Shown in pieces: positions 7,309 through 16,385 of a stretch of 62,498 bases of DNA (positions within the stretch are counted from its first letter, which is position 1; each line of letters opens with the position of its first letter). The notes under the pieces are model-generated. The model did not search any database, was not told the origin of the DNA, and saw nothing but the letters and a program-made list of their open reading frames with translations. Both the position numbers and the translations under genes were made by a program. The stretch is from CAG-632 sp963626805. GTDB taxonomy: Bacteria > Bacillota > Clostridia > Lachnospirales > Lachnospiraceae. Where the stretch lies: positions 1 through 62,498 of the forward strand of contig CAVFXS010000059.1 of the NCBI GenBank assembly GCA_963626805.1, given 5' to 3'.

Positions 7309-9372
7309 ATGAAAACAGGACAAATATTGCTGGCAGGGATCATGAGTATCGTGCTGGTACTGAATGCGCCGGTATGTTATCCGGTATCCGGGATTACACT
7401 GACACAACAGGATACAGTAATTCCCTCCGGCAAGACGATTACAATTGCACAGGCAAAGTCATTAGGACTTAGCAACAGTTCTACTTACTCCTCGCTGCAA
7501 AGTAAGCTGGCACTGGCACAGATTCGGTACTCACAGTCGGTGAAAAGTCTTCAGTTGAAAAAGAAGAATCAGTCTACGTTTCGTTGGACGCCTCTGTTGA
7601 ATTTCAAATTCCCGGAAGACCCGACTCTGGAGGAAGAAGTAGAATATACATATAAGCCTCTGGAGCTACAGTCAGATATAGATGTGCTGAAGCATCAGAT
7701 ACTGGATAATCGGTATGCGGTTTATGAAGAAGTATCATTGCTCTATGTGGAATGCTATACGCTTCAGGAGAAAATTGCATTCTATGAGGCACGATTAAAT
7801 ACCCTTCTGGAAACGCAGGAGAAGAACCAGGCAAGGCTGATGACAGGGCAGGCAACGCAGAATGATATAGATAAGATTACTTCTGATGTGGAGAAAGTAC
7901 AGTCACAGCTCCTGGGTGACATGAGAAGCTATGAGACTGCAAAGGATAAACTGTCTGATGCAATGGGACTGGATGTCAGAAGTGGATATACCTTTATGAA
8001 TCCGTATGTCAGTGCTGAAATAACAAGGGATGATATAGAAGAAATTCTGAATGAAACCTATGAGAGAGATCAGGGGTATTATGAAGCCCAGGTTAATACC
8101 TCGAATGCATTACTGGAGCTGAATACAAATAATCAGTTGATGTCAAACAAGTATGGGACAAACATGAATTTGATCAATAGCTTTGTGCAGCAGGTCCTGA
8201 ATGGAGAAAAGGTAGATCAGGCAGCATTCCGGTTAAAATATGATGAGTTTCTGAAGAAAATAGACGAGCCGTGGCAGGGATCTTTCAAGATATTATTTAT
8301 TAAGATTCCGAAAGAATGGAAAAAAGGAGAAGTGGACGGCATCCGCTATGTAGAGGATGAGCCATATGCTTTATATGAAGCGGCATTGAATTATAAGGAT
8401 ATATATGATGAGGAGCAGCAGGTTAAAAAGGATCTTGAAACAGAGGTAACAGATAGCTTCAATAATTATATTTCTGTCAGGACTACTTATGAGAGTTTGA
8501 AAGCACAAGTTGAAGAGGCACAGGAGACGCTTCTGAAGGATACTGCAAAGAATCTGATGGGACAGTTCAGCTACGAGGAATTGGCAGATGAACAGACAGA
8601 ATATGCAGATATGCAGATGGAAGAATTAGAAGCCCTGGCCGAATATACAAAGACATTGGCAAGCTTTGACCGCCTGACCTGCGGGGCAATCACTGACCGA
8701 TTAGAAGCGTTGGATTCCGGTTCTACAGATGCTATGGGTGGTGGAATCAGCTATGTAGTAGAAGAGGAAGAAGAGGGTGCCTATTATTATATTCATTCAT
8801 TGGCATCCGATAATGCATTTGAGTTTGGTTTATATATTCCGGAGGATTTAGGTGCAACAATTACAGCATATGAACTATGGGTAAATGGAACTCAGATAGG
8901 AGATCGTACAGATATAAGCAGAAGCATTAAGCATCTGGCATTGTCTATAGACAGCGTTGATAGTGCATTTGTAAGGCTGTACAATCAGGATACCGTTATT
9001 GACGATTGCGAGATTGATACCTCGGTATATTCTGGCAAGCTGGTCATTACAACTGGTTACCGGATAGAGTCGGATGAATCTAAGGTAATAGGAACTTATA
9101 CTCTGAATACGAGTACGGTGACAGGGATGGCAAGTCTGGATATTCAGACGGATAAGACAGAGATTCAGTATTATGATATCCAAACTGCAGAGGGGACGTA
9201 TCTGGCGAACCGGAAAAGAGTTCCGATTCAGACAGGTTTTAAATATCTGGGACTTATTTCTTCGGATATATCAAGTCTGACCTTTTGCTTTTATGGCAGT
9301 GATCAGGAATTATTATATGAGTGTCAGGCAGATGTGGAAAGCCGGCAGTTAGTAGAGAAGAAAACGGAGTAA
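7309..9372 (+). CDS. Secreted TolC-like coiled-coil protein
   Basis: 687 residues with a signal peptide (MKTGQILLAGIMSIVLVLNA), so it is exported. Two long helical regions (about 100-240 and 340-470) carry heptad patterns such as RLNTLLETQEKNQARLMTGQATQNDIDKI, cited here only by its ends (RLNTLL and NDIDKI). Those features, and the IAQAKSLGLSNSSTY entry, recall the outer-membrane efflux (TolC) family, where such hairpins form a barrel-like tunnel. The last 180 residues are beta-rich and unlike TolC. A monoderm has no outer membrane for a TolC barrel, so the role is unclear; spanning the wall is one possibility. RBS AGGAAGGAGG is strong. The neighbours are membrane proteins of the same array. 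Confidence 0.5.
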   Translation: MKTGQILLAGIMSIVLVLNAPVCYPVSGITLTQQDTVIPSGKTITIAQAKSLGLSNSSTYSSLQSKLALAQIRYSQSVKSLQLKKKNQSTFRWTPLLNFKFPEDPTLEEEVEYTYKPLELQSDIDVLKHQILDNRYAVYEEVSLLYVECYTLQEKIAFYEARLNTLLETQEKNQARLMTGQATQNDIDKITSDVEKVQSQLLGDMRSYETAKDKLSDAMGLDVRSGYTFMNPYVSAEITRDDIEEILNETYERDQGYYEAQVNTSNALLELNTNNQLMSNKYGTNMNLINSFVQQVLNGEKVDQAAFRLKYDEFLKKIDEPWQGSFKILFIKIPKEWKKGEVDGIRYVEDEPYALYEAALNYKDIYDEEQQVKKDLETEVTDSFNNYISVRTTYESLKAQVEEAQETLLKDTAKNLMGQFSYEELADEQTEYADMQMEELEALAEYTKTLASFDRLTCGAITDRLEALDSGSTDAMGGGISYVVEEEEEGAYYYIHSLASDNAFEFGLYIPEDLGATITAYELWVNGTQIGDRTDISRSIKHLALSIDSVDSAFVRLYNQDTVIDDCEIDTSVYSGKLVITTGYRIESDESKVIGTYTLNTSTVTGMASLDIQTDKTEIQYYDIQTAEGTYLANRKRVPIQTGFKYLGLISSDISSLTFCFYGSDQELLYECQADVESRQLVEKKTE

Positions 9373-9385
9373 AGGAGGACAGATC

Positions 9386-11926
9386 ATGCAACGAGTAAAG
9401 AAAAAGAAGAAAAAGACGTCAATGATATATATAAGTATAAGCATGGCTGTCTTTTTGACACTGTTGGGAATCGGCATATATGCGGTGGCTGCTCCGAATG
9501 ATGATATAAGTCTTACACCCGATTCTGTACATATTAAGAGTGGAGATATTGAAAATTCAACGCTGGCAATCGGATCACATTTGATCTATATCGGAGCAAT
9601 GACAGACGAAATATATCAGATTGCATATGAGTCTGCATCGACTTTTTCGCAAAATGATATGTATTATAAATCCGAGCTGGGTGGTGGAAGCTGGTATGAA
9701 ATATCCTCCGCAACTTCGGTAGCAGACATTTCCTCAGAAGGAACACCGGTGGCAGATAGCGTAATAGAAGCGTTATCTTTTACACATCATACAAAGTCAG
9801 ATGGAATCACCTATGATCTTACAACCGGACAGCCGGTAAATATCTTCAATATTAACGATCCATATGATTTGCGAAATATGGAGGAGCTTCAACCGCTGAC
9901 CACACAGTATCAGTTACTTGTAAGCGGCTCTCAGGCTTCAGAGGAGAATGCGGATGAGGAGGATTCGACAACTGCGACCGAGGATGACAATGCGGAACTT
10001 CAATTACTAATTCAGGAATTCTACAACGAGGATTTAAAAACGAATCGGACATCAGACAATCAAGTGGTGTCAGACGAGACCGCAATTCAGTGGGATACTC
10101 AGCTGAATGCGGTAAATACATACTATCAGCAGGTATCTGCGAATTTGGATGAGAGTGATGAGCGTGAAATGCTGAATACGGTCATGAGTAAGCTGGATGC
10201 AGAGAGAAGAGTATATTTGTATACGAAAGTCTACTCCTTGCTGGAAGATTTGACTGGAAAGATAGATGCCACAAAGAACAGTGCAGTGACGGAAGCGATT
10301 GTAGAATCGCAAAGCAATCTGCAGACGAGCATTAACGAATATGGAGCCAAGGGCTTTTCTGATGGCACTACTGTGCTGGGGCAGGAGGAGTATGCGCTGA
10401 TGCAGGAACTGGTGTCGGCTGCAGAAGCCGCAGATTCCACAGCCTGTAGTACGGCTCTGACGAAGATTGGCTATCTCTATAATATAAAAGAGAACACGGT
10501 GGATAAAGGAAAAGAAGAATTAGATTATCTAAATTCTACATTATTGCCCAAAGGGGTAAATGCATACAAGGAGGCTTTGGCAGCAGGTATTTCACAGGAA
10601 AATCTGACAGCCGCAGGAAGCAATGAGGCCTTGCTGGAACGGTATGCAGAGGAGACAAAGAGCAGTATCAATGCAGTACGGACAGAGTATCAGTTTTTGA
10701 TTCAGGCTAAGGTACTTCGTTTATCAAATGAAGCCGGACAGGCATATATGACAACTCTGATTGAAGGTGTTGATGAATTCCGAAATGCGGTCAAACAGGA
10801 TAGTGTAAAGGATAAAGCAGAGGAGACGGTAGAACAGTATCTTTTGTGGTTGAAGCAACAACTATCAGATCTGGTAAATGTCAGTCGTGGTGGAACAGAT
10901 ATGAGTATCCTGCAGAAAGAAAAAAATGAGTTGCTACAGGAGAAACAGAAAGCACTTGATAATAACGAACTGGGCGAGGCGAACAGGCTGGATAGCCTGA
11001 TTCAGGCGAAAGATCAGGATATTGCAAGTCTGGAACAGGAATATTCCGAAACGCTTTTGTCGGATACTGCCAGTGAAGCGGATAAGGCATGGGCAGCAGC
11101 AAATCTGAGTTCAGGGACTGCGGGAGCCACTGCATTGACGATTGGCCAGGAGGCAGTCAGTGAAATACAAAGTGGTGATCTGGATAATGTAGCAGATGCA
11201 TTGAATAGTTTGGAAGCATTGATGGATATTAACAGTAATGCAGTCACAGGAGCTATGCAGGATATTGAGAGTGCCCTGGAATTGACAGGTGATGTGGAAA
11301 ACAAAGAGGAATTATTGGCTAAAACAAAGGAACTGATCGAAACAGGTAAGGAGAAGAGTAGCCAGAATGGACTGAATGCAAAGGAAGCAGAGACATATAT
11401 GCAGGAACTGTTAGGTAGTCCATTTATAAGCCTGTCGGAGAGCGATCAGCAGAAGGCAGTTCTGGCGTTGGAATGGTACGGAGAAATAAAGAATAATTAT
11501 GCGATAAAGGATCTTGCAGCTTCCTATAGTGATGTTATGCTGCAGAACGGTTCCAGATATGTATATACGAAGCTGAGCGGAACGATTGAAGAGTATGCTT
11601 CAACGAAAACCATATCTGAGGTGCTGGGTTATCGCTATGTGTTTGATGATTCGCATATGGTTGTCACCCTTCAGAGGGGCAGGGATTATTATGAATTTAC
11701 CGCAGGCAAGAGCAGCATTCGTTCAAATGCAGCAGCAGATACGGCAATGAGCAAGAAAGCAGAGTATCAGACCTGCCTGTATATTCCGGAAAGCTTTGTA
11801 ACGAAGAATTTTGACTGCCAGATAGAGTATGTGGATAACAGCAGTGTGGCGATTCTATACACACCGGCACAGAAACAGCAGGCAGATGAAATATATCAGG
11901 CATTATTAACAAAAGGAGGGGATTAA
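9386..11926 (+). CDS. Large single-pass extracytoplasmic helical protein
   Basis: 846 residues, unrecognised. A lysine cluster (residues 4-11) and one hydrophobic helix (about 14-34) give an inside-to-outside membrane anchor or an uncleaved signal. The remainder, outside, is largely helical and acidic, with long coiled-coil-prone stretches (for example around LQEKQKALDNNELGEANRL and SLEALMDINSNAVTGAM). A short beta-rich end follows (VLGYRYVFDDSHMVVTL). The stop is directly followed by the ATG of the cap-protein gene, so translation is coupled to the injector core. It could form a wall-spanning sleeve or stalk with the TolC-like neighbour. That is inference from topology and position. Confidence 0.7.
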   Translation: MQRVKKKKKKTSMIYISISMAVFLTLLGIGIYAVAAPNDDISLTPDSVHIKSGDIENSTLAIGSHLIYIGAMTDEIYQIAYESASTFSQNDMYYKSELGGGSWYEISSATSVADISSEGTPVADSVIEALSFTHHTKSDGITYDLTTGQPVNIFNINDPYDLRNMEELQPLTTQYQLLVSGSQASEENADEEDSTTATEDDNAELQLLIQEFYNEDLKTNRTSDNQVVSDETAIQWDTQLNAVNTYYQQVSANLDESDEREMLNTVMSKLDAERRVYLYTKVYSLLEDLTGKIDATKNSAVTEAIVESQSNLQTSINEYGAKGFSDGTTVLGQEEYALMQELVSAAEAADSTACSTALTKIGYLYNIKENTVDKGKEELDYLNSTLLPKGVNAYKEALAAGISQENLTAAGSNEALLERYAEETKSSINAVRTEYQFLIQAKVLRLSNEAGQAYMTTLIEGVDEFRNAVKQDSVKDKAEETVEQYLLWLKQQLSDLVNVSRGGTDMSILQKEKNELLQEKQKALDNNELGEANRLDSLIQAKDQDIASLEQEYSETLLSDTASEADKAWAAANLSSGTAGATALTIGQEAVSEIQSGDLDNVADALNSLEALMDINSNAVTGAMQDIESALELTGDVENKEELLAKTKELIETGKEKSSQNGLNAKEAETYMQELLGSPFISLSESDQQKAVLALEWYGEIKNNYAIKDLAASYSDVMLQNGSRYVYTKLSGTIEEYASTKTISEVLGYRYVFDDSHMVVTLQRGRDYYEFTAGKSSIRSNAAADTAMSKKAEYQTCLYIPESFVTKNFDCQIEYVDNSSVAILYTPAQKQQADEIYQALLTKGGD

Positions 11927-12520
11927 ATGGCAGATTATACCATAATAGCCGATGTTAGTTCTTACATAGTAAAGACTTTGCGGGAAAAAATGTGTCCAGA
12001 GCCAATACCGTCCCCAAACAACATTGAGATATCGTCTCCGTCGTCTCAGGATGTGGACTATATTGTTGGTCTGTATCTTTATGAGGTTAAGGAAGAGGGT
12101 CAGATTGCACAGCCGCCTCTGATGACCAGTGGCGGAGTGCGTTTACAGAAGCCACCTAATCCGTATAGCTTATACTATATGGTTTTTATCAATGGTTCTT
12201 CCCAGATGGGGCTAAAAGCTCCGGATATTCAAAAGATCATTGGGAGGATAGCACAGATTGTCAATGATAACAGTTCTGTGCGGCCAAATCAACTGCAGCC
12301 TTGGTTAGATGCTGAGGAGCCTCCAATTGTACTGTCTCAGGCGAAGATAAGTCTGGAGGAGAAGGTGAGGGTATGGCAGGCAATTAATAAGCCATATCAG
12401 ATCAGCCTGTTTTATAAGGCAGCGCCGGTCTTCCTGTCCAGCGAGGTGATTGTAGATACACCAAGAGTTGTAGATGCTGCATTTGGAATTAAATCAATGA
12501 ATGAAGAAGGGAGGAGTTGA
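11927..12520 (+). CDS. DUF4255 / Pvc16-like tail-terminator (cap) protein
   Basis: 197 residues. In Afp/PVC-type particles this family (Pvc16_N) caps the tube and sheath at the end away from the baseplate and sets particle length. Family features are visible: the entry YTIIADVSSYIVKTLRE, the strand DYIVGLYLYEV, the core NPYSLYYMVFINGSSQ (a frequent Pxxlxlxylitay-like position), and the end VWQAINKPYQISLFYKAAPVFL. Length fits the family. It starts immediately after the preceding stop with AGGAGGGG as RBS. It is the first undoubted structural gene of the array and a strong sign of eCIS rather than phage. Confidence 0.85.
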   Translation: MADYTIIADVSSYIVKTLREKMCPEPIPSPNNIEISSPSSQDVDYIVGLYLYEVKEEGQIAQPPLMTSGGVRLQKPPNPYSLYYMVFINGSSQMGLKAPDIQKIIGRIAQIVNDNSSVRPNQLQPWLDAEEPPIVLSQAKISLEEKVRVWQAINKPYQISLFYKAAPVFLSSEVIVDTPRVVDAAFGIKSMNEEGRS

Positions 12521-12526
12521 CACTAG

Positions 12527-13261
12527 GTGGAAACATATATCGTCAGACATAGTCTTGATATGGTATTGCAATTGCGGGACACAACAACGGGGAAAAGCAT
12601 TCTTGAACATAATGTGGTATTCCGAAAAGATGGAAACATCGTACATTTTGCCAATAAGGGCGGAGGTGTTTATGTAATCATGGATACCCCACGGACAAAT
12701 ACCCAATATGAGATAGACGCATACGGATATGAGTCGCAAATGGTCTCTGTGGAATATGGAGAATCAAAGAACTCGTATCGGATAATAGAAGTAGCATTAA
12801 TCCCCAAGGAGAGGATGAATCCTGCTATAGATTATGTGACCATAAAAGGCAGAATGGATGGCATAGAACGTCTGGAAGCAGTTTCTCTAAATGCAAAGTC
12901 CTGTTTTCTTCAGGAATATATTCCGAAGAAGCAGCAACTGATTTACTATGGTAATATGGAGCTTGCGGAGCAGGAGTATGCATTGCTTAATAAGGGAAAA
13001 CAGGAATATCAATGTTTTCAGATAAAAAAAGTGATTACAAAAACCGGGGTTATGATTCGGCAGCCATTGAATCAGCCCTGTGCAGTGAATGATCCAATTG
13101 TGAGAATCGTGAGAGGCCAGATAGGAAAAGCAGGAAATTATCTGCTCCGACTCCGGATGGAAGGAGATACGGATGCTTATCTGGTACGGTATGTGGTCAG
13201 TGGACAGACATACTATCAAACGGTAAATTCACAGGAGACAGAAAGAGAACTGGGTAAATGA
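12527..13261 (+). CDS. Hypothetical beta-sandwich protein of the injection locus
   Basis: 244 residues, GTG start with GGGAGGAG 10 bases upstream. The N-terminal 90 residues look like a carboxypeptidase-regulatory or transthyretin-like beta sandwich (DTTTGKSILEHNVVF, GGGVYVIMDTP, YEIDAYGYESQ). The remainder alternates strands and short loops and ends in a polar tail. There is no signal peptide or membrane helix. It lies between the cap gene and the PAAR-like tip gene with 6- and 1-base gaps, so it is part of the particle operon. A decoration, adaptor or tip-associated domain is possible, but I do not recognise the family. Confidence 0.65.
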   Translation: METYIVRHSLDMVLQLRDTTTGKSILEHNVVFRKDGNIVHFANKGGGVYVIMDTPRTNTQYEIDAYGYESQMVSVEYGESKNSYRIIEVALIPKERMNPAIDYVTIKGRMDGIERLEAVSLNAKSCFLQEYIPKKQQLIYYGNMELAEQEYALLNKGKQEYQCFQIKKVITKTGVMIRQPLNQPCAVNDPIVRIVRGQIGKAGNYLLRLRMEGDTDAYLVRYVVSGQTYYQTVNSQETERELGK

Positions 13262-13262
13262 T

Positions 13263-13652
13263 ATGGTATACGTTACAGCAGGCACACAATGTATGTGTAC
13301 ATTTGGAACAGCACCGAGTGTCTTAAATGTGACATCTCAGAGTAAGGTACTTATGGAAAATAAGCCAGTGGCTACAATTGCAGATTGTGCACCGAATACG
13401 AATCTGCCGCCCTTTGCTCTGTGTACTTCACTGCAGAATCCAGCAGTACAGGCGGCGACGACGGCTGCATTAGGAGTTTTGACACCACAGCCTTGTACAC
13501 TGGTTCCGGCGGGAACATGGAGGCAGTCTCAGACGACGATACAGACGGGAGGAAAGCCTTGTCTGATCATGGGATGTACGTTGACCTGCGGCTTAGGTGG
13601 AGGAACAATTACAGTTTCCTCACCATCGCAACAAAAGGTAATACATAAATAG
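13263..13652 (+). CDS. DUF4280 PAAR-like spike-tip protein
   Basis: 129 residues. DUF4280 proteins are PAAR-like, and PAAR proteins sharpen the spike of contractile systems. Visible features: the short N-terminal strand VTAGTQCMCTFGTAPS, a PVATIADCAPNTNLPPF turn, and the Cys-containing C-terminal repeats GKPCLIMGCTLTCGLGGGTITV. The several Cys residues (including CMC, C in ADC, and CxxxC near the end) could hold a metal at the tip, as His/Cys do in true PAAR. Located directly before the sheath gene, as in many eCIS. The start ATG 13263 follows the previous stop by one base, so it is coupled. Confidence 0.8.
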   Translation: MVYVTAGTQCMCTFGTAPSVLNVTSQSKVLMENKPVATIADCAPNTNLPPFALCTSLQNPAVQAATTAALGVLTPQPCTLVPAGTWRQSQTTIQTGGKPCLIMGCTLTCGLGGGTITVSSPSQQKVIHK

Positions 13653-13667
13653 AAAGGAGTTAAACTA

Positions 13668-15371
13668 ATGGCAGAATATTTATCGCCAGGGGTATATGTA
13701 GAAGAATTTGACAATTCCCCACGTTCAATTGAAGGGGTAGGAACCTCGACTGCCGGCTTTATCGGTCTGGCAGAAAAAGGTGCAACAATAGGGGCACCTG
13801 TACTGGTAACCAGTATGAAGAACTTTACCAGAATCTTCGGAGGAGCTTTAAATGAGTTTGAGTACGGAGAGTATCGGTATCTTGCAAATAGTGTAGAGCA
13901 GTTTTTTGTAAACGGAGGAACACGTTGCTATGTATCCAGAGTGATTCCGGCAGATGCAAAACGTGCATCCGTAAAGAAAGGAATACTGACAGTTACTGCA
14001 GCCAATGAAGGTAAATGGGGCAACCGTATACAGGTTACCTTAACAAATGTTACCAGAAGAAAGATGCAGATTCTGGGCAAGAATGGTGATAGCTATGTAG
14101 CGAAGACAGTAGAAGGCTTCCGTGAAGGAGACCTGGTTGTGGCAGATGGTGAGTATAACCGTATCGTCAGTATTTATGACAACACTGTAATATTTGCAAA
14201 ACCATTTAAGAAAGAGGTCGTAGATACAGCAATTGTACCAAAGACTTTGATATATCTGGTAGAGACTAACATCAGTATTCGTTATAATGAAGAGGTAGAG
14301 AATTATAATGGTATAAGCTTCAATACGGCAAACCCGAATTATATCGGATATAAGATGGCAAACAGTGAATTAGTTAAGATTGAAGTAGCAGAAGCGAAGG
14401 AGCTTATGAATCCTGCAGAACTGATTCTCGGTAAGGGAAATACCAGTGGAATGTTCCTGCTGGATGGTGGAAGCAATGGTAATATCAATAAGATTAATGC
14501 GGAAACCTTTATTGGATCGGACAATGGACCGGGAGCAAGAACGGGTCTGGCAGCTTTTGTGGAAAATACAAGAATCAGCATGCTGGCAATTCCGGGTGTT
14601 ACAATACCAGAAGTGGTTGTAGCACTGGTTGCACAGTGTGAGAATCTTAAGAACCGTATGGCAGTTATTGATATGCCAAAGGATATGTTTAAGACGAAAG
14701 ATCTGCTGGAATATCGGGAAATGATTGACAGTAGTTATGCAGCAATGTATCATCCATGGATTCAGGTTCTGGATCGGGCAACCGGACAGAGTGATTATAT
14801 TCCACCTTCTGGTGCTGTACTGGGTGTATATTCCAGAAATGACATGTCGCGTGGTGTACATAAGGCACCGGCAAATGAAACCGTATTTTGCACAGGCTTA
14901 AAAACAAATTATACAAGTGCTGAGCAGGATGTTCTGAATCCGGCAGGCATCAATCTGATTCGTGCATTGCCAGGTCAGGGTATCCGCGTATGGGGAGCAA
15001 GAACTGCCAGCAGCAACAGTCAGTTCCGGTATGTAAATGTCAGACGGTTGTTCATCTATGTTGAGGAGAGCATCAAGGCAAATACAAACTGGGTTGTATT
15101 TGAGCCAAATGATGTAAACCTGTGGCAGCGGGTACAGATGACGATCAGCAATTTCTTAGATAATATGTGGAGAACCAATATGCTGGCAGGTGCATCTGCA
15201 AGCGAGGCATATTTTGTTGAGATTGGTACTTCGACTATGTCAAAGGATGATATTGCAAATGGGCGCCTGATCTGTAACATTGGTATTGCACCGTCTAAGC
15301 CGGCAGAATTTGTAGTGTTCCGAATCACCCAGCATACAGCAAATGCCGGTGGTGAAGGCAGCGAAGAATAA
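13668..15371 (+). CDS. Contractile tail sheath protein
   Basis: 567 residues. The sheath polymerises around the inner tube in an extended state and contracts to drive the tube outward. The N-terminus (YLSPGVYVEEFDNSPRSIEGVGTS) is the classic sheath entry. The middle contains a variable insertion, and the end (GRLICNIGIAPSKPAEFVVF) is the family's C-terminal strand-exchange signature. Length is between Afp short sheaths (about 350) and phage sheaths (about 660). Only one sheath gene is present, whereas Afp and PVC have two or three paralogues. RBS AAAGGAG lies 8 bases before ATG. The tube gene follows 24 bases later. Confidence 0.95.
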   Translation: MAEYLSPGVYVEEFDNSPRSIEGVGTSTAGFIGLAEKGATIGAPVLVTSMKNFTRIFGGALNEFEYGEYRYLANSVEQFFVNGGTRCYVSRVIPADAKRASVKKGILTVTAANEGKWGNRIQVTLTNVTRRKMQILGKNGDSYVAKTVEGFREGDLVVADGEYNRIVSIYDNTVIFAKPFKKEVVDTAIVPKTLIYLVETNISIRYNEEVENYNGISFNTANPNYIGYKMANSELVKIEVAEAKELMNPAELILGKGNTSGMFLLDGGSNGNINKINAETFIGSDNGPGARTGLAAFVENTRISMLAIPGVTIPEVVVALVAQCENLKNRMAVIDMPKDMFKTKDLLEYREMIDSSYAAMYHPWIQVLDRATGQSDYIPPSGAVLGVYSRNDMSRGVHKAPANETVFCTGLKTNYTSAEQDVLNPAGINLIRALPGQGIRVWGARTASSNSQFRYVNVRRLFIYVEESIKANTNWVVFEPNDVNLWQRVQMTISNFLDNMWRTNMLAGASASEAYFVEIGTSTMSKDDIANGRLICNIGIAPSKPAEFVVFRITQHTANAGGEGSEE

Positions 15372-15395
15372 TAACAGGAAAAGGAGTAGAGTATT

Positions 15396-15902
15396 ATGGC
15401 AGTATCAGCATACGATAATGGAAATGGATTAGCATATCCATTAACGAAAATGAATTTCTATGTCCATATTGATGGTGTAGAAGGAGCAAATGCAGCATTT
15501 AGCGAAGTGACAGGAATAGAGGCTTCTGTAGATGTAATCGAATTCCGTCAGGGTAATGCAAACAGTCTGGCACCGGTAAAGATTCCGGGTCTGGTAAAGC
15601 ATGGAAATGTCACCCTGAAGATGGGATATACGCTGGACAATGGATTCAAGACATGGCTGCGGGAATGTGTAAGTGAAGTTCGCGGACCAATGCCAAGATA
15701 TAATGTTCAGATTGAAATGATTGATATTAACAGTGGTGCTCCGCAGTCAAAGGTAACGAATCTTACCGGTGGAGTAAGAGTATGGATGTTGACAAATGCA
15801 TGGGTGGCTAAATATAATGCACCTGACTTAAATGCATTGCAGAGTGAAGTAGCGATTGAAACTCTGGAACTGGCATATGAAGAGCTGGTTATACCGAATT
15901 AA
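15396..15902 (+). CDS. Inner tube protein (gp19/Hcp-like)
   Basis: 168 residues, the usual size for Afp1/Pvc1 tube proteins. Hexameric rings of this protein stack into the rigid inner tube expelled on contraction. Diagnostic parts are NFYVHIDGVEGANAAFSEVTG, split here as NFYVHIDGV and FSEVTGIEA, then VIEFRQGN, the LKMGYTLDNGFKTWL loop and the C-terminal AIETLELAYEELV. RBS AAAAGGAG is strong. Two hairpins follow the stop before the next gene, which may stabilise the sheath-tube message or reduce read-through. Confidence 0.95.
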   Translation: MAVSAYDNGNGLAYPLTKMNFYVHIDGVEGANAAFSEVTGIEASVDVIEFRQGNANSLAPVKIPGLVKHGNVTLKMGYTLDNGFKTWLRECVSEVRGPMPRYNVQIEMIDINSGAPQSKVTNLTGGVRVWMLTNAWVAKYNAPDLNALQSEVAIETLELAYEELVIPN

Positions 15903-15908
15903 AACTCA

Positions 15909-15925
15909 GTTATAGTATCTATAAC
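15909..15925 (+). other. Small hairpin after tube gene
   Basis: GTTATAG and CTATAAC can pair as a 7-bp stem with a 3-base loop just after the tube stop codon. It precedes a much stronger hairpin 22 bases on. No U-run follows. Confidence 0.4.
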
Positions 15926-15946
15926 AGAAGCTGAAGTATGAGGCAG

Positions 15947-15973
15947 ACTGGCAGTGGAGCTTCCGCTGCCAGT
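15947..15973 (+). other. Strong hairpin between tube gene and downstream genes
   Basis: ACTGGCAGTGG pairs with CCGCTGCCAGT as an 11-bp stem (one T.G pair) around a 5-base loop. No poly-U tract follows, so it is not a standard intrinsic terminator. Placed after sheath and tube, the two proteins needed in hundreds of copies, it may protect their message from 3' decay or give partial termination before the low-copy baseplate genes. Function is inferred. Confidence 0.6.
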
Positions 15974-16011
15974 GCTGTCCATAATTTAAGAAAGAGAACA
16001 AGGAGTATCAT

Positions 16012-16374
16012 ATGGAAATAGAATTCGATTTTACATTACCAAAGGGATATGTGGATAGTAATGGTGAGGTACATAGAAGGGGAAAGATGAGACTGGCAAC
16101 TGCCGGAGATGAAATCAGTGCGACCAGAGATCCTCGTGTGTTGAGTAACCCGTCTTATCTGACCATTGCCATCCTGGGTAAAGTAGTCACAGAGCTGGAG
16201 GGAATGCCAATGGTTTCTGCAAACATTATTGAACGACTATTTACCGCAGATCTGGCATTCTTACAGGATATGTATCAGAGAATCAATGATGTGGAACCGC
16301 CGGTGATTCATGCGGTATGCCCGAAATGTGGGGAGGAATTTGATATTCCTGTAAATTTTACCGCGGAGGGATAA
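16012..16374 (+). CDS. T4 gp26-like baseplate hub assembly chaperone / tail assembly protein
   Basis: 120 residues. The text MEIEFDFTLPKGYVDSNGEV followed by RGKMRLATAGDEISATRDPR and LSNPSYLTIAILGKVVTELE matches what I recall of the eCIS family annotated as a phage tail assembly or T4 baseplate hub chaperone protein. It ends with half of a zinc-ribbon (CPKCGEEF). RBS AACAAGGAG precedes ATG. Five codons before the stop, an in-frame A AAT TTT heptamer (16353-16359) would let ribosomes slip back one base into the frame of the next small gene; see findings. It probably acts in assembly and is absent from the mature particle. Confidence 0.75.
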   Translation: MEIEFDFTLPKGYVDSNGEVHRRGKMRLATAGDEISATRDPRVLSNPSYLTIAILGKVVTELEGMPMVSANIIERLFTADLAFLQDMYQRINDVEPPVIHAVCPKCGEEFDIPVNFTAEG

Positions 16375-16385
16375 GGCTATATCCG

